This document shows, one piece after another, positions 35,488-45,102 of a stretch of DNA of 64,000 nt. The stretch lies in assembly GCA_902781705.1 (NCBI GenBank), contig CACZKE010000004.1:1-64000 (forward strand), read 5' to 3'. Numbering within the stretch: position 1 is the first letter of the stretch; every line of letters starts with the position of its first letter. The notes beneath the pieces are model-generated. The model was not told the origin of the DNA and made no database searches. It was given only the letters and a program-made list of their open reading frames with translations. Both the position numbers and the translations under genes were made by a program. The DNA is from an uncultured Bacteroidia bacterium (GTDB lineage Bacteria; Bacteroidota; Bacteroidia; Bacteroidales; UBA932).

Positions 35488-36600
35488 ATGCGTATCCCTT
35501 TCAATAAACCGCATCTTACCGGCAAGGAATCCCACTATATGTATCAGGCCGTATATGACGGAAAACTGAGCGGCAATGGCGAGTTTACCAAGCGCTGCCA
35601 GCGGTTCTTCGAAGAAAAGTACGGCTTCAAGAAGTGTCTGCTGACGACAAGTTGTACTGATGCACTTGAGATGGCCGCCATCTTGTGCGATATTCAACCG
35701 GGAGACGAGGTCATCGTGCCCAGTTATACTTTCGTCTCCTCCGCACTGGCGTTTGTCCGCCAGGGAGCGAAGATCGTCTTTGCCGATAGCATGGAATGCA
35801 ATCCGAATATCGATGCAGAGAAGATCGAAGATTTGATAACACCTCGGACAAAGGTGATCGTTCCTGTCCATTATGCCGGCGTGGCATGTGATATGGACCG
35901 CATCATGGAGATTGCGGAAAGACATAATCTCCTTGTCGTTGAGGATGCTGCACAAGCGATCGACTCCTATTATAAGGGAAGACCTTTGGGGACAATCGGT
36001 CATCTCTCCGCTTTCTCGTTCCACGAAACGAAGAATATCATCTCGGGCGAAGGCGGCATGCTGGGTATCAACGACGCCCGTTTCATCCGCCGTGCCGAAA
36101 TCATCTGGGAGAAAGGTACCAACCGGGCCGAATTCTTCCGTGGCGAAGTGAACAAGTATGGCTGGTGCGACATTGGTTCGTCGTTCCTGCCGAGTGAGGT
36201 GATCGCCGCTTTTCTTTGGGCGCAACTGGAGTCTTTGGACGAGATCCAGGCAAAACGCAAGCAGTTGTGGAATAAGTACTATGAACTGTTGAAACCATTG
36301 GCAGAGCAAGGGAGATTCCGTCTGCCCGATATCCCGGATTATGCGACCAATAACGCCCATATGTTCTATCTGGTCTGCAATAGCCTGGAGGAGCGTACGG
36401 CTTTGATCAAGAAATTGAAAGAGAACGATATCCTTGCCGTATTCCATTATCTGAGTTTACATAGTAGCGATTATTACAAGGACAAGCACGATGGTCGCCA
36501 GTTACCCGAATGCGACCGTTATGCGGATTGTCTGGTGAGACTGCCGATGTACTATGATTTGTCGGAGAGTGACGTGGAGAGGATTTGTGGGATTATTTGA
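35488..36600 (+). CDS. wecE: dTDP-4-amino-4,6-dideoxygalactose transaminase
   Basis: A 370-residue PLP enzyme very similar throughout to E. coli WecE: MRIPFNKPHLTG at the start, LTTSCTDALEMAA (52-64), PSYTFVSSALAF (78-89), VVEDAAQAIDSYYKG (150-164), the PLP lysine K182 in FHETKN, GTNRAEFFRG and FHYLSLHSS. WecE makes dTDP-4-amino-4,6-dideoxygalactose (Fuc4N) from the 4-keto intermediate and glutamate. The first residues (start at 35488) fit the family; the longer ORF from 35455 overlaps the previous gene. RmlA/RmlB, which make the keto sugar, are not in the window. Neither is the usual N-acetyltransferase WecD, so the amine could be acylated by another enzyme here. Confidence 0.9.
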   Translation: MRIPFNKPHLTGKESHYMYQAVYDGKLSGNGEFTKRCQRFFEEKYGFKKCLLTTSCTDALEMAAILCDIQPGDEVIVPSYTFVSSALAFVRQGAKIVFADSMECNPNIDAEKIEDLITPRTKVIVPVHYAGVACDMDRIMEIAERHNLLVVEDAAQAIDSYYKGRPLGTIGHLSAFSFHETKNIISGEGGMLGINDARFIRRAEIIWEKGTNRAEFFRGEVNKYGWCDIGSSFLPSEVIAAFLWAQLESLDEIQAKRKQLWNKYYELLKPLAEQGRFRLPDIPDYATNNAHMFYLVCNSLEERTALIKKLKENDILAVFHYLSLHSSDYYKDKHDGRQLPECDRYADCLVRLPMYYDLSESDVERICGII

Positions 36601-37403
36601 TGGAACTGAGTAAATCCGATACGACAGGAGTCAAGGGAATAGCCATCCTATTCATGCTTTGGCATCATTTATTCCTGCACTCAACGGAGTATGGGAGCCT
36701 TACGCAGTCATTGGCCATTGTTTTCAAGGTGTGCGTGGCGTTGTTCCTTTTTGTCAGTGGCTATGGCTTGACAAAGCAGTATGGAAGTTTGGTGAATCGA
36801 AACATACAGACTACGATCCGTTTTTTCCCCATCCTGTATATGATTCTGAGCAACAGATTTACCGCTATTGCTGGCTTAATTGCGATTGTCCTTGTCCAAT
36901 TATATGCCAAAAGCATTCCGGGGAACGTGTTCTTTATCGTGGAAGGAAGATTGCCGGCTTTTTATGTGGGGATGTTGGCTTCTAGGTTGCGAGTCGGTCA
37001 GGAGCCGGAAGTACGGTCGCAAAAGACGGTTTTAGGTGTCGTTGCAGTCCTGGTGGGAATGTGTTTGTCCCTATTGCTGCTCAAAGTAGTTAGGGATCCC
37101 TATGTGGCCGTTTTGATCCGAGCCTTTTTAGCATTGAGCATTGTTGTCGTTTATAAGTCTTTTTCGAGAGACGACATGCGCATCCTGAACTTCGTCGGGA
37201 AGTATTCTGCCTTCATGTATCTGACCCATGTGCTGCTTATTGTCCTGTTGCCCAAGGTCGTTTATTTCTCTCACGTCTCCGTGCTTGTCTTTGTCTTCTT
37301 CTCCCTTTCCAGCCTGCTTGTTGCCATGGTAATTGATTGGTTGCAGAAGATTTCACGTTATGACAAATTACGTATGGCATTGTTATCTATCGTAAATCAA
37401 TGA
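36600..37403 (+). CDS. Acyltransferase 3-like protein, internally shortened
   Basis: A 267-residue membrane protein. The N-terminal signature TTGVKGIAILFMLWHHLF (8-25) has the conserved His, and LFLFVSGYGLTKQYG follows. It is then only about 50 residues to the late VEGRLPAFYVGML segment, where full-length relatives in this window have well over 100. The central membrane helices appear to be missing in frame. It may be a remnant or a diverged enzyme, and activity is doubtful. The ATG overlaps the wecE stop (TGATG). Confidence 0.6.
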   Translation: MELSKSDTTGVKGIAILFMLWHHLFLHSTEYGSLTQSLAIVFKVCVALFLFVSGYGLTKQYGSLVNRNIQTTIRFFPILYMILSNRFTAIAGLIAIVLVQLYAKSIPGNVFFIVEGRLPAFYVGMLASRLRVGQEPEVRSQKTVLGVVAVLVGMCLSLLLLKVVRDPYVAVLIRAFLALSIVVVYKSFSRDDMRILNFVGKYSAFMYLTHVLLIVLLPKVVYFSHVSVLVFVFFSLSSLLVAMVIDWLQKISRYDKLRMALLSIVNQ

Positions 37404-38233
37404 TGGCGTCCCCGGTTGTTTCCATATTGATGCCTGTCTATAAGACGGCGCCTTATCTTCGGGAAGCTATGGACAGCATCCTGTCCCAAACGTTTTCCGA
37501 TTTCGAACTGATTGTTTTGAATGATTGCTCTCCTGATAATTCGGAAGAGATTCTGGATACATATGAGGATCCTCGAATTGTTAGGTACAAAGGAGAGAGG
37601 AACGTTGGTTTGTCCAACATTCTGAATGTGGGTCTCGGAATGGCGCGCGGGAAGTACATCGCCCGGATGGACAGCGACGATCTTTCCTTGCCGGACAGGC
37701 TTCGGGTTCAGGTGGACTATCTGGAAACTCATCCTGAGATTGACCTGGTATCGGTCGGGATGCAGCTGTTTGGTGCGAAAGAGGAAGTGTGGGTTCGGGA
37801 GGAGAATCCCGAGAAGGTAAAAATCATTGCTTTATACCATTCTCCCATCCTGCATGCATCCAGCATGTGGCGAAGAGTGCGTTTTGAGGAGTATGGTTTA
37901 CGTTTTCGGCAGGAGATGGTCCCTTCCGAAGATTATGATTTATGGACGAGGGCTTTGGTAAAAGGGTTGAAACTCGTGAACCTTCGTAAAGTCTTGTACA
38001 AATACAGGATCCATCCGGCCCAGGCCACGACCCGAACTGATTTGACGGCAGAGAAAGACCGGATCGTCCAGCTGGATTACATGCGAGCGACCCTCCCTTC
38101 TTTGTCCGAGAGGAACAGAGAGGCGTTCCCGAATAAAGTCTGGCCGGTTTTCCTTGCCAATATGAAATCGGGCTTTTTTGACAGTAAACTGCTTGCCCAA
38201 AGACTTTATAAGATGCGGAGAGCGAAAAAGTAA
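37400..38233 (+). CDS. Family 2 glycosyltransferase
   Basis: A 277-residue GT-A enzyme: SILMPVYKTAPYLREAMDS (8-26), LIVLNDCSPDNSEE (37-50), MARGKYIARMDSDD (81-94, metal motif DSDD) and an SEDYDLW segment that marks the acceptor side. It is short for GT2. It lies 3 bases before another GT2 gene in a series of four. Specificity unknown. Confidence 0.85.
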   Translation: MMASPVVSILMPVYKTAPYLREAMDSILSQTFSDFELIVLNDCSPDNSEEILDTYEDPRIVRYKGERNVGLSNILNVGLGMARGKYIARMDSDDLSLPDRLRVQVDYLETHPEIDLVSVGMQLFGAKEEVWVREENPEKVKIIALYHSPILHASSMWRRVRFEEYGLRFRQEMVPSEDYDLWTRALVKGLKLVNLRKVLYKYRIHPAQATTRTDLTAEKDRIVQLDYMRATLPSLSERNREAFPNKVWPVFLANMKSGFFDSKLLAQRLYKMRRAKK

Positions 38234-38236
38234 TAC

Positions 38237-39151
38237 ATGCTTATGCTTTTCTCAGTAATCATACCCGTTTATAATGTCGAGAGATATCTCCGGGCATGCT
38301 TGGACAGCCTGCTGGTTCAGTCTTTCCCGGATTGGGAAACGATTTGCGTGAATGACGGCTCGACCGATGGCTCACTTGCAGTTTTGGAAGAGTACGCTGC
38401 CAGGGATAATCGGATAAAGGTCATTTCCCAATCGAATGCCGGGACGGCAACGGCTCGCAATACCGGGCTTCGTGCCGCTCAGGGTGATTACATCTTTTTC
38501 CTGGACAGCGATGACTGGATCGAACCGGATTCTTTACAAATCATTGCAAATCGGTTGCATGGTGAAGACATCCTTTGTTTCAGTGGAAAACGTTATATCG
38601 AAACCACCGGAGAATACCTTCCGGCTGATTTTTTGCCGGAGAAAACGTATGCAAGGGGGATGGACTACTATAACGAAAACGCCTTGCTGCCTCGTGATTT
38701 CGCTTTTGTCTGTGTCGTGTTGAGAGTGTATAATAGGGCGTTTCTCTTGCAAAACGGACTTTTTTTCGATGATGACATTTCGTACGAAGACAATCTCTGG
38801 GTCCCGAAAGTACTCTATTATGCACGGACGGTTTCGGTGATTCCGGATGTGCTCTATTTATATCGGATTCGGGAAGGAAGCAAGATGCAGGAAGTCTCAT
38901 TGAAGCGCAAGAAGGATATGCTGAATGTGGCCAATCGCTTGGCAGCTTTTTTCATCCCCAAAACAGGATTTGAGAAAACGGTCGTATATCGTGCGATAAC
39001 ACATCATTTTCAAGCAGTTTTCAGACGCAGTTCATCCAAAGACATAAAAGAACTGGCACGGTTGTGTAATTGGAAAGATTATTGGACGGTATGCCGAACC
39101 AAACCAAGGCATTTTGTGAGTTTCTTGTTTAACCGAATTAAAACCCTATGA
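38237..39151 (+). CDS. Family 2 glycosyltransferase
   Basis: A 304-residue GT-A enzyme: FSVIIPVYNVERYLRACLDS (5-24), TICVNDGSTDGSLAVLEEYA (35-54), ATARNTGLRAAQGDY (71-85) and DSDD (90-93), then the YEDNLW acceptor-site segment. The stop overlaps the next start (ATGA). Second of four consecutive GT2 genes. Specificity unknown. Confidence 0.86.
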   Translation: MLMLFSVIIPVYNVERYLRACLDSLLVQSFPDWETICVNDGSTDGSLAVLEEYAARDNRIKVISQSNAGTATARNTGLRAAQGDYIFFLDSDDWIEPDSLQIIANRLHGEDILCFSGKRYIETTGEYLPADFLPEKTYARGMDYYNENALLPRDFAFVCVVLRVYNRAFLLQNGLFFDDDISYEDNLWVPKVLYYARTVSVIPDVLYLYRIREGSKMQEVSLKRKKDMLNVANRLAAFFIPKTGFEKTVVYRAITHHFQAVFRRSSSKDIKELARLCNWKDYWTVCRTKPRHFVSFLFNRIKTL

Positions 39152-40158
39152 ACCATCGGCCGACCATTGTTGTTGTTACCCCCGTCCGTAATGAAGCGTG
39201 GGTGCTTGACGCTTATTTGACATGTACAAGTTCTTGGGCGGACTATATCATTTTAGCAGATCAGCATAGTGATGACGGAACGCGGGAGATTGCGTCCAAA
39301 TATGAAAAGGTAATACTTATTGACAATCCGACAGAAGAATGGTATGAGTATATTTGTCGGACACGTTTGCTGGAAGAAGCGGCTAAAATCCCCGGAGAGA
39401 AGATTATCTTTGGACTGGATGCTGATGAGTTTTTGTCCGAGGGGTTTGAGAATACACAAAGCTGGCAGCGAATACTTGCTTCGAGTCAGAATGAGATTTT
39501 TTGCTTTAACTGGTTGAATTTATATGATAACTTCTGTACGGCAGAATACACGGATATACATTTTGAATGGGCAGCGCACTTCGATGCCTCTGTCGATATA
39601 GTAGAAGAGTATAAGAAAAGAGAGAAGCATGCTGTCCATTGTTCCAGAATTCCTTGTTTGGAGACCGATAGATGCCAGTATATCCCGGTTGATGATTTCT
39701 GGGTGGTGCATTTGGCTAAATTGAACCATGAAAGAATCCGCCAGAAGTTTGATTTTTATCAAGTTACGTGGGTGGATAAGAATAAGGAGAGAGCGAATCC
39801 CATCAATATGTATCGGGGGTATAACAAGTATTATCCTGATAACCTTGTTCATTTAGATACTCCGATAGAATTATGCCGAAAAGGGGATCATACGGATTAT
39901 TCGTATTTGGTAAAGACATCCGATTATGGAAGGCATTATGTAAAAGAAATGTTGGATGTTTTTAAGAGGGAAGGAACGGAAAAGTTCTTGAAGCTTTGTA
40001 TTTGGGATAATCCTTATTTGATCGAATCCGGAGTAAGACCGGAAATCCCTTTAATATACAGGATACTTCATTCCTATCTTCGCAAGTCGCAGTCACGGTC
40101 TGGATCGAGAGTCGTAAAGTTAATGGATAAAGCCCTGAAACGGTTGTATCGATTCTAA
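39148..40158 (+). CDS. Family 2-type glycosyltransferase
   Basis: A 336-residue enzyme with a divergent GT2 pattern: TIVVVTPVRNEAWVLDAYL (6-24), IILADQHSDDGTREIA (34-49) and IIFGLDADEF (86-95, metal motif DADE). The WAAHFDASVDIVEEY region differs from the other GT2 genes here. It probably transfers a sugar at the membrane. It overlaps its upstream neighbour by four bases and is AT-rich in the second half. Confidence 0.8.
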   Translation: MNHRPTIVVVTPVRNEAWVLDAYLTCTSSWADYIILADQHSDDGTREIASKYEKVILIDNPTEEWYEYICRTRLLEEAAKIPGEKIIFGLDADEFLSEGFENTQSWQRILASSQNEIFCFNWLNLYDNFCTAEYTDIHFEWAAHFDASVDIVEEYKKREKHAVHCSRIPCLETDRCQYIPVDDFWVVHLAKLNHERIRQKFDFYQVTWVDKNKERANPINMYRGYNKYYPDNLVHLDTPIELCRKGDHTDYSYLVKTSDYGRHYVKEMLDVFKREGTEKFLKLCIWDNPYLIESGVRPEIPLIYRILHSYLRKSQSRSGSRVVKLMDKALKRLYRF

Positions 40159-40161
40159 CAA

Positions 40162-41121
40162 ATGCGTTTTTCCGTTATCATACCGCTGTACAACAAGTCG
40201 CCCTATGTGGCTAAAGCCATTGAAAGCGTTTTGGCGCAGACATGTACTGACTATGAACTGATTATAATGGATGATGGCAGTACAGACAATTCGTTTGAAA
40301 TAGCATCCAAGGCTATTGGGGGAAGAGGAAACTGTCAGATTTATCGTCAGCAGAATGCCGGGGTCAGTATGGCACGGAACAATGCTGTGAAAAGATCGCA
40401 TGGAGAATACATTTGTTTTCTTGATGCGGATGATTGGTGGAATCCAGCATTTCTGATTAATGTTTCGAAATTGATGGATACTTATCCGGATGCCGGTATT
40501 TACGGAACTGGTTATACGATTGTGAATGAGACAAAGAAGAAAACTCGAGTGGCGACCATGGGACTTGAACCCGGATTTGATATGGGGTACATCAATTACT
40601 GCCGAGTGTATGCAGAAGGTATGTATATGCCCCTATGGACAGGGTCTGTATGTATTCCAAGATGGGTGTATGATGAAATGGGGGGCTTCAAGAGTCATTT
40701 AAAATTAGGGGAGGATTTCGATCTGTGGATTAGAATTGCCAGGAAGTACAAAGTCGCTTTTTTGAATAAGCCTTTGTCTTATTACAATCAGGATTCTGAT
40801 CCTCAGTGGAGGGGAACTGGCCAGTTGCGTGATCCCAAAACCCATATGCTGTGGAACTTGGGGTATTTGGAAGAGGATGAAAAAACAAATCCGGACTATA
40901 AGCAGTTAATTGATAATCTTCGGACATATAGTCTATTCCCGTATTATCTGTCAAGACAGTATAGGGACGCTGCTCGACAAGAACTCAATAAAGTGAACTG
41001 GTCTAATCAGCCATCTGCAGTAAGACGATTATATAGAAAACCTGTATACTATCTATGTTTTCGCCAATGGCTTCTCGGGATTGCGTCGGCTACCAAGAGA
41101 TTAATTTATAAGTGTTTATGA
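40162..41121 (+). CDS. Family 2 glycosyltransferase
   Basis: A 319-residue GT-A enzyme: FSVIIPLYNKSPYVAKAIES (3-22), LIIMDDGSTDNSFEIA (33-48), ARNNAVKRSHGEYICFLDADDWW (spanning 71-93, metal motif DADD) and a GEDFDLWIRIA acceptor segment. Fourth GT2 in this run. The stop overlaps the start of the GT32-like gene. Specificity unknown. Confidence 0.87.
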   Translation: MRFSVIIPLYNKSPYVAKAIESVLAQTCTDYELIIMDDGSTDNSFEIASKAIGGRGNCQIYRQQNAGVSMARNNAVKRSHGEYICFLDADDWWNPAFLINVSKLMDTYPDAGIYGTGYTIVNETKKKTRVATMGLEPGFDMGYINYCRVYAEGMYMPLWTGSVCIPRWVYDEMGGFKSHLKLGEDFDLWIRIARKYKVAFLNKPLSYYNQDSDPQWRGTGQLRDPKTHMLWNLGYLEEDEKTNPDYKQLIDNLRTYSLFPYYLSRQYRDAARQELNKVNWSNQPSAVRRLYRKPVYYLCFRQWLLGIASATKRLIYKCL

Positions 41122-41831
41122 TACCTAAAATTATACATTATTGTTGGTTTGGGCGAGGCGAGATGCCGGAATTGGCAGTAAAGTGTATTGCTTCATGGCA
41201 TAAGTTAATGCCAGATTATCAATACAAGTTGTGGAATGAAGATACTTTCGATGTTGAGAGCGTTCCGTATGTGAAAGAAGCCTATGAGTGCAGAAAGTTT
41301 GCTTTTGTTACAGACTATGTCCGTTTGTACGCACTCTATACAGAAGGGGGAATCTATATGGATACGGATGTTGAGGCCCTGAAACCCTATGATGACCTCC
41401 TTTCCCTGTCTGCTTTTACCGGTTATGAAGGGAGTAAGTATCTCCCGCCTGTGACAGGGACGATGGCTAGTGTGGCAGGAGGAGAATGGGTTAAGGAACA
41501 ACTTGAGGCATACGACGGACTTCATTTCTTGCTGGAAAATGGAGAGATGGATTTGACAACGAATACGACCCGGATATCCTCCATCATGAGACAGGGGGGC
41601 TTTGTGCAGGATGGAAAGATGCAGGTTTATAAGGATATGCATATTTTCCCTGTAGATTATTTCTGCCCCAGACAGACAACGGGGGAAGTCTTGATGACCG
41701 GAAACACATACTGTGACCATCATTTCATGGGCTCCTGGAATGATTCAAAGAAGACGAGTATCATTGCCAAGATTGTCGGGCATGATAATTTAGTTCGTTT
41801 AATTAAACTCAAGCGTAAAATTTGGGGATAG
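41118..41831 (+). CDS. GT32-like glycosyltransferase (DXD motif)
   Basis: A 237-residue enzyme of the Gly_transf_sug type: IPKIIHYCWFGRGEMPE (2-18), YKLWNEDTFDV (36-46), FVTDYVRLYALYTEGGIYMDTD (63-84, DXD at 82-84) and a CDHHFMGSW segment near the end. Such enzymes in capsule loci transfer hexoses. The ATG at 41118 overlaps the previous stop; a GTG at 41112 is disfavoured. It starts in the direction of a GT-C gene immediately downstream. Confidence 0.82.
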   Translation: MIPKIIHYCWFGRGEMPELAVKCIASWHKLMPDYQYKLWNEDTFDVESVPYVKEAYECRKFAFVTDYVRLYALYTEGGIYMDTDVEALKPYDDLLSLSAFTGYEGSKYLPPVTGTMASVAGGEWVKEQLEAYDGLHFLLENGEMDLTTNTTRISSIMRQGGFVQDGKMQVYKDMHIFPVDYFCPRQTTGEVLMTGNTYCDHHFMGSWNDSKKTSIIAKIVGHDNLVRLIKLKRKIWG

Positions 41832-43232
41832 ATGATACCTTTTTTTCCTAAACAAATTGCCCAGAGGGCTATCTTGGTTTATGTCATGGCATTGACGGCG
41901 GTGAGTCTTTTTTTTATGACCCACGCCATGGGTATCGGTTATATAGCGTTGGGCTGCTTATGGGTTGTCGGATTCTTTTCTTTGCTGGTATATTGTTGCA
42001 AAAAATGGTTAAAACTCTCCGATAAACAGGTCCTGTCAAACGTTTTCTTGGTTGCATTAGCCTTGAGAATCTTGTGGGTTGTCGTCTCTTATTTCTATTA
42101 CGATTCTGTTACCGGTCAACCTTTTGAGTTTCAGGCAAGAGACTCTTATGGCTATCACGCAGATGCCGAATGGTTGGCAAGTGAGCCTTGGTCTACGACC
42201 TGGTCTTTTTTATTTGGAAGTGTTATGTATGCCGATAGCGGATTCCCATTATATTTGACGGTCATATATAAGCTCTTTGGTCCGGTCATTATCATCCCCC
42301 GACTCATCAATGCTTTCCTTAGTGCATGGACCTGTGTTCTGGTATATAAGATGGCTTCCCGCACTTTCAGCGAAGAAGTAGGACGGATGGCCGGTATCAT
42401 GATGGTCTTTATGCCTAACTTGATTATTTACTGTGGTTATCACCTGAAGGAAACGTTGATGTTATTCCTGATGGTGGCTTGCTTGGAGAGAATCGATGCT
42501 TTAATTCGTAGCAAACAGATGACATTTTTAGGAATTGTGGTTCCATCTCTTTTGGCTGCGAGCCTATTCTTCTTCCGAACGGCCATGGGGATGGCTGCTT
42601 TGTTTGCTTTTGCATCGACCATTTTAGTTTCGTCTGTCCCTAGCATGAAGCGGACGGGGAAACGTGTTGCCTTAATTGGTTGGGGTGTGCTTGCTCTTGT
42701 CGTATTCGCCGGGGGATCCATTGCTTCAGAAGTCGAGAGTCTATGGGAAGGTCGAGGTGAGAATCAGGCGGGCAAGCGCATGGAACAAACTTTGCGAGGC
42801 AACAAATGGGCTAAATATGCTACCGGAACGGTGATGGCTCCGATGATTGTGGCGCTTCCGTTTGCGACCATGGTGGATGTTGACGAACAATATGGCCAGC
42901 AAGCCAAGTCTGGCGGTAACTATATCCGCAATTTTATGGCCTTTTTCGCGATTTTGGCTATATATGAAGCGTTTCGGCGAAAGAAATGGAGAGAATTTGT
43001 AACCATAGGAGCATTTGTCATAGCGTATTTAGGCGTTGTCGCATCAAGTGGTTTCAACAACTCGGAGCGATTCCTTCTGCCAGGTCTTCCATGCCTGATC
43101 ATGATGTGGTCCTATGGTGTGTCCACGTTGCGGGAGAAAACCTATAAGTTGTTGACACCGTGGTGTATCGTTGTATTTGTCATGGAATTCGCGTGGGCGT
43201 ATTTCAAATTGGGCAGCCGAGGAATCATTTAG
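41832..43232 (+). CDS. GT-C/family 39-like membrane protein
   Basis: A 466-residue protein with about 10-11 membrane helices. Its first periplasmic loop holds an acidic motif in ARDSYGYHADAEWLASEPW, as in GT-C enzymes. HLKETLMLFLMVACLERIDA and RLINAFLSAWTCVLVYKMAS follow. It may transfer a polyprenyl-phosphate-linked sugar or act as a polymerase; the sequence alone does not decide. It starts directly at the end of the GT32-like gene. With the protein at 29617 it is one of two GT-C candidates, although only one clear GtrB-like donor enzyme is seen. Confidence 0.62.
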   Translation: MIPFFPKQIAQRAILVYVMALTAVSLFFMTHAMGIGYIALGCLWVVGFFSLLVYCCKKWLKLSDKQVLSNVFLVALALRILWVVVSYFYYDSVTGQPFEFQARDSYGYHADAEWLASEPWSTTWSFLFGSVMYADSGFPLYLTVIYKLFGPVIIIPRLINAFLSAWTCVLVYKMASRTFSEEVGRMAGIMMVFMPNLIIYCGYHLKETLMLFLMVACLERIDALIRSKQMTFLGIVVPSLLAASLFFFRTAMGMAALFAFASTILVSSVPSMKRTGKRVALIGWGVLALVVFAGGSIASEVESLWEGRGENQAGKRMEQTLRGNKWAKYATGTVMAPMIVALPFATMVDVDEQYGQQAKSGGNYIRNFMAFFAILAIYEAFRRKKWREFVTIGAFVIAYLGVVASSGFNNSERFLLPGLPCLIMMWSYGVSTLREKTYKLLTPWCIVVFVMEFAWAYFKLGSRGII

Positions 43233-43235
43233 TCG

Positions 43236-45098
43236 ATGATTAGTATCAATACCATCAAACTGATTGTCTGGGACCTGGATGAAACGTTCTGGTCCGGTAC
43301 CTTGTCGGAAGGCGGAGCCTTGATTCCTGAGGAGCATATCCGCTTGATCAAAGACCTGACCGATTGTGGTATCATCAACTCCATCTGCTCGAAAAACGAG
43401 TTCGACCCAACGAAGACGGCCCTTCAGGATGCGGGAGTCTGGGACTTGTTTGTCTTCCCGTCCATCAACTGGGATAGCAAAGGTCCTCAGCTCAAAGACA
43501 AGTTGGACAAGATGGCCTTACGTCCCGTGAATGTTCTCTTCCTGGATGACAACCTCTCAAATCTGGGTGAAGCAAAGCATTATCTGCCGGAGATCCAAAC
43601 GGGAGGACCGGAACTGATTCCGGAGCTGATCAGGCAGGTAGGAGCGCTGGAGAAAAAGGACCTTAAACACAAGCGTCTGGCACAGTATAAGATTCTGGAA
43701 ACCAAGGATCAGGTTTCGAAATCTTTTTCCAGCAGCGATGATTTCCTCTACGACAGCCATATCCAGGTCAAGGTCCATACGGATTGCACGAATCAAATCG
43801 GGCGGATCCATGAGTTGCTGCTCAGAAGCAACCAGTTGAATTATACGAAGAAAAGGACCAGCATCGAAGAACTGGAGGCCATTCTTGCGGATCCGACATA
43901 CAATTGCGGCTATGTAACGGTCAAAGACCGGTATGGTGATTATGGCATTGTCGGTTTTTACGCGGTAAAGGATAACCGTTTGGAGCACTTCCTGTTCTCT
44001 TGCCGGACGATGGGCCAGAAGATTGAGCAATGGGTCTATGCCCAGTTGGGCTTTCCGGAACTGAAGGTCGTCGGTGATGTCAGGACCCTGCTGAACCGGA
44101 CGGAGTGTCCGGGCTGGTTCAATCAGCCGGAGCCGTCGGTTACGGACAGCGCCCAAACGGACGGAAAGGCGCTTTCTTGCCGTATCCTGATGAAGGGTCC
44201 ATGCGACCTGTCCCATTCCTTGGTCTATATCAAAGGTTCCGATCAGATTGACACCGAGTTTACCTATGTCAGTAATGCCGAAGGGCAGATTATCGATGCC
44301 CACAACCACTCTGTCCACATAGAAGGCCTTCATACATACACCGAACAGGACAAAGAAGAAATTGTCCGTGATTGTATGTTTGTCGATCCTAATATGCTGT
44401 CCGGTTCTTTCTTTACGAAGAAGTATGACCTGATCGTCCTCAGTACCCTGATTGAATCGACTTATCAGATATATCGGAAAAAAGGGACTGACTTGCGAGT
44501 GGTCTTCGGTGGCCTTGATTTGACGGACCCCGAACAGTGGGATGCGTATCTCGAAGGCCGGACCTATACTGGCGGGAACAGGTTCACGAAAGAGTTTCTC
44601 CGTTCATTTTCAGAGAAATACGAATGTCTGGGCCTTACGACTCCCGAGATGTACGTATCTTTCCTTCAAAAGTGCTTGGACTGGCTTCCGGAGGAGACGT
44701 CCCTTTGCTTGATTCTCGGTGCGACCAGACTGTTCGACGGGCAGGAGGACGTCAAGGAAAGACATCGTCTTCTCAATACGGCTGTCAAGGCATTTGCGCA
44801 GGATCATCCGCGGATCAAGTTTGTCGAGATCGATGACTGCATAAGCGACCCTTCCGATTTCGCTGGGGAAATCAATCATTATTCCTCCAAGGTCTATTTC
44901 GAGATAGCCCAAAGAATCATCGGGGTAATCCAGTCCGTTACCGGAACGAAACTGGAATCTTATTCCTCGAAGATGGTGGTGGTGGACAACTTGACATTGA
45001 AGATCCGGAAGATGCTGAAGAAAATGGTATCCCAAGATTCCGTCATCTATCGGAAACTCAAGGACGTGTATAACAGGATTTACAAGAACCGCGGTTGA
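43236..45098 (+). CDS. FkbH-like HAD protein with C-terminal SGNH-like domain
   Basis: A 620-residue, two-part enzyme. Residues 1 to about 290 are FkbH-like: the HAD motif VWDLDETFWSGTL (D13, D15), NVLFLDDNLSN near 104 and a GNAT-like part with KDRYGDYGIVGFYAV. Characterised FkbH proteins take 1,3-bisphosphoglycerate and load a glyceryl group onto an acyl carrier protein. Residues about 310-600 resemble SGNH-type hydrolase domains, with a closing NHYSSKVYFEIAQRI segment. A carrier protein and a ketosynthase III are encoded 2.5 kb downstream, supporting a joint role in making an acyl group for the glycan. Confidence 0.78.
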   Translation: MISINTIKLIVWDLDETFWSGTLSEGGALIPEEHIRLIKDLTDCGIINSICSKNEFDPTKTALQDAGVWDLFVFPSINWDSKGPQLKDKLDKMALRPVNVLFLDDNLSNLGEAKHYLPEIQTGGPELIPELIRQVGALEKKDLKHKRLAQYKILETKDQVSKSFSSSDDFLYDSHIQVKVHTDCTNQIGRIHELLLRSNQLNYTKKRTSIEELEAILADPTYNCGYVTVKDRYGDYGIVGFYAVKDNRLEHFLFSCRTMGQKIEQWVYAQLGFPELKVVGDVRTLLNRTECPGWFNQPEPSVTDSAQTDGKALSCRILMKGPCDLSHSLVYIKGSDQIDTEFTYVSNAEGQIIDAHNHSVHIEGLHTYTEQDKEEIVRDCMFVDPNMLSGSFFTKKYDLIVLSTLIESTYQIYRKKGTDLRVVFGGLDLTDPEQWDAYLEGRTYTGGNRFTKEFLRSFSEKYECLGLTTPEMYVSFLQKCLDWLPEETSLCLILGATRLFDGQEDVKERHRLLNTAVKAFAQDHPRIKFVEIDDCISDPSDFAGEINHYSSKVYFEIAQRIIGVIQSVTGTKLESYSSKMVVVDNLTLKIRKMLKKMVSQDSVIYRKLKDVYNRIYKNRG

Positions 45099-45102
45099 AC
45101 AG

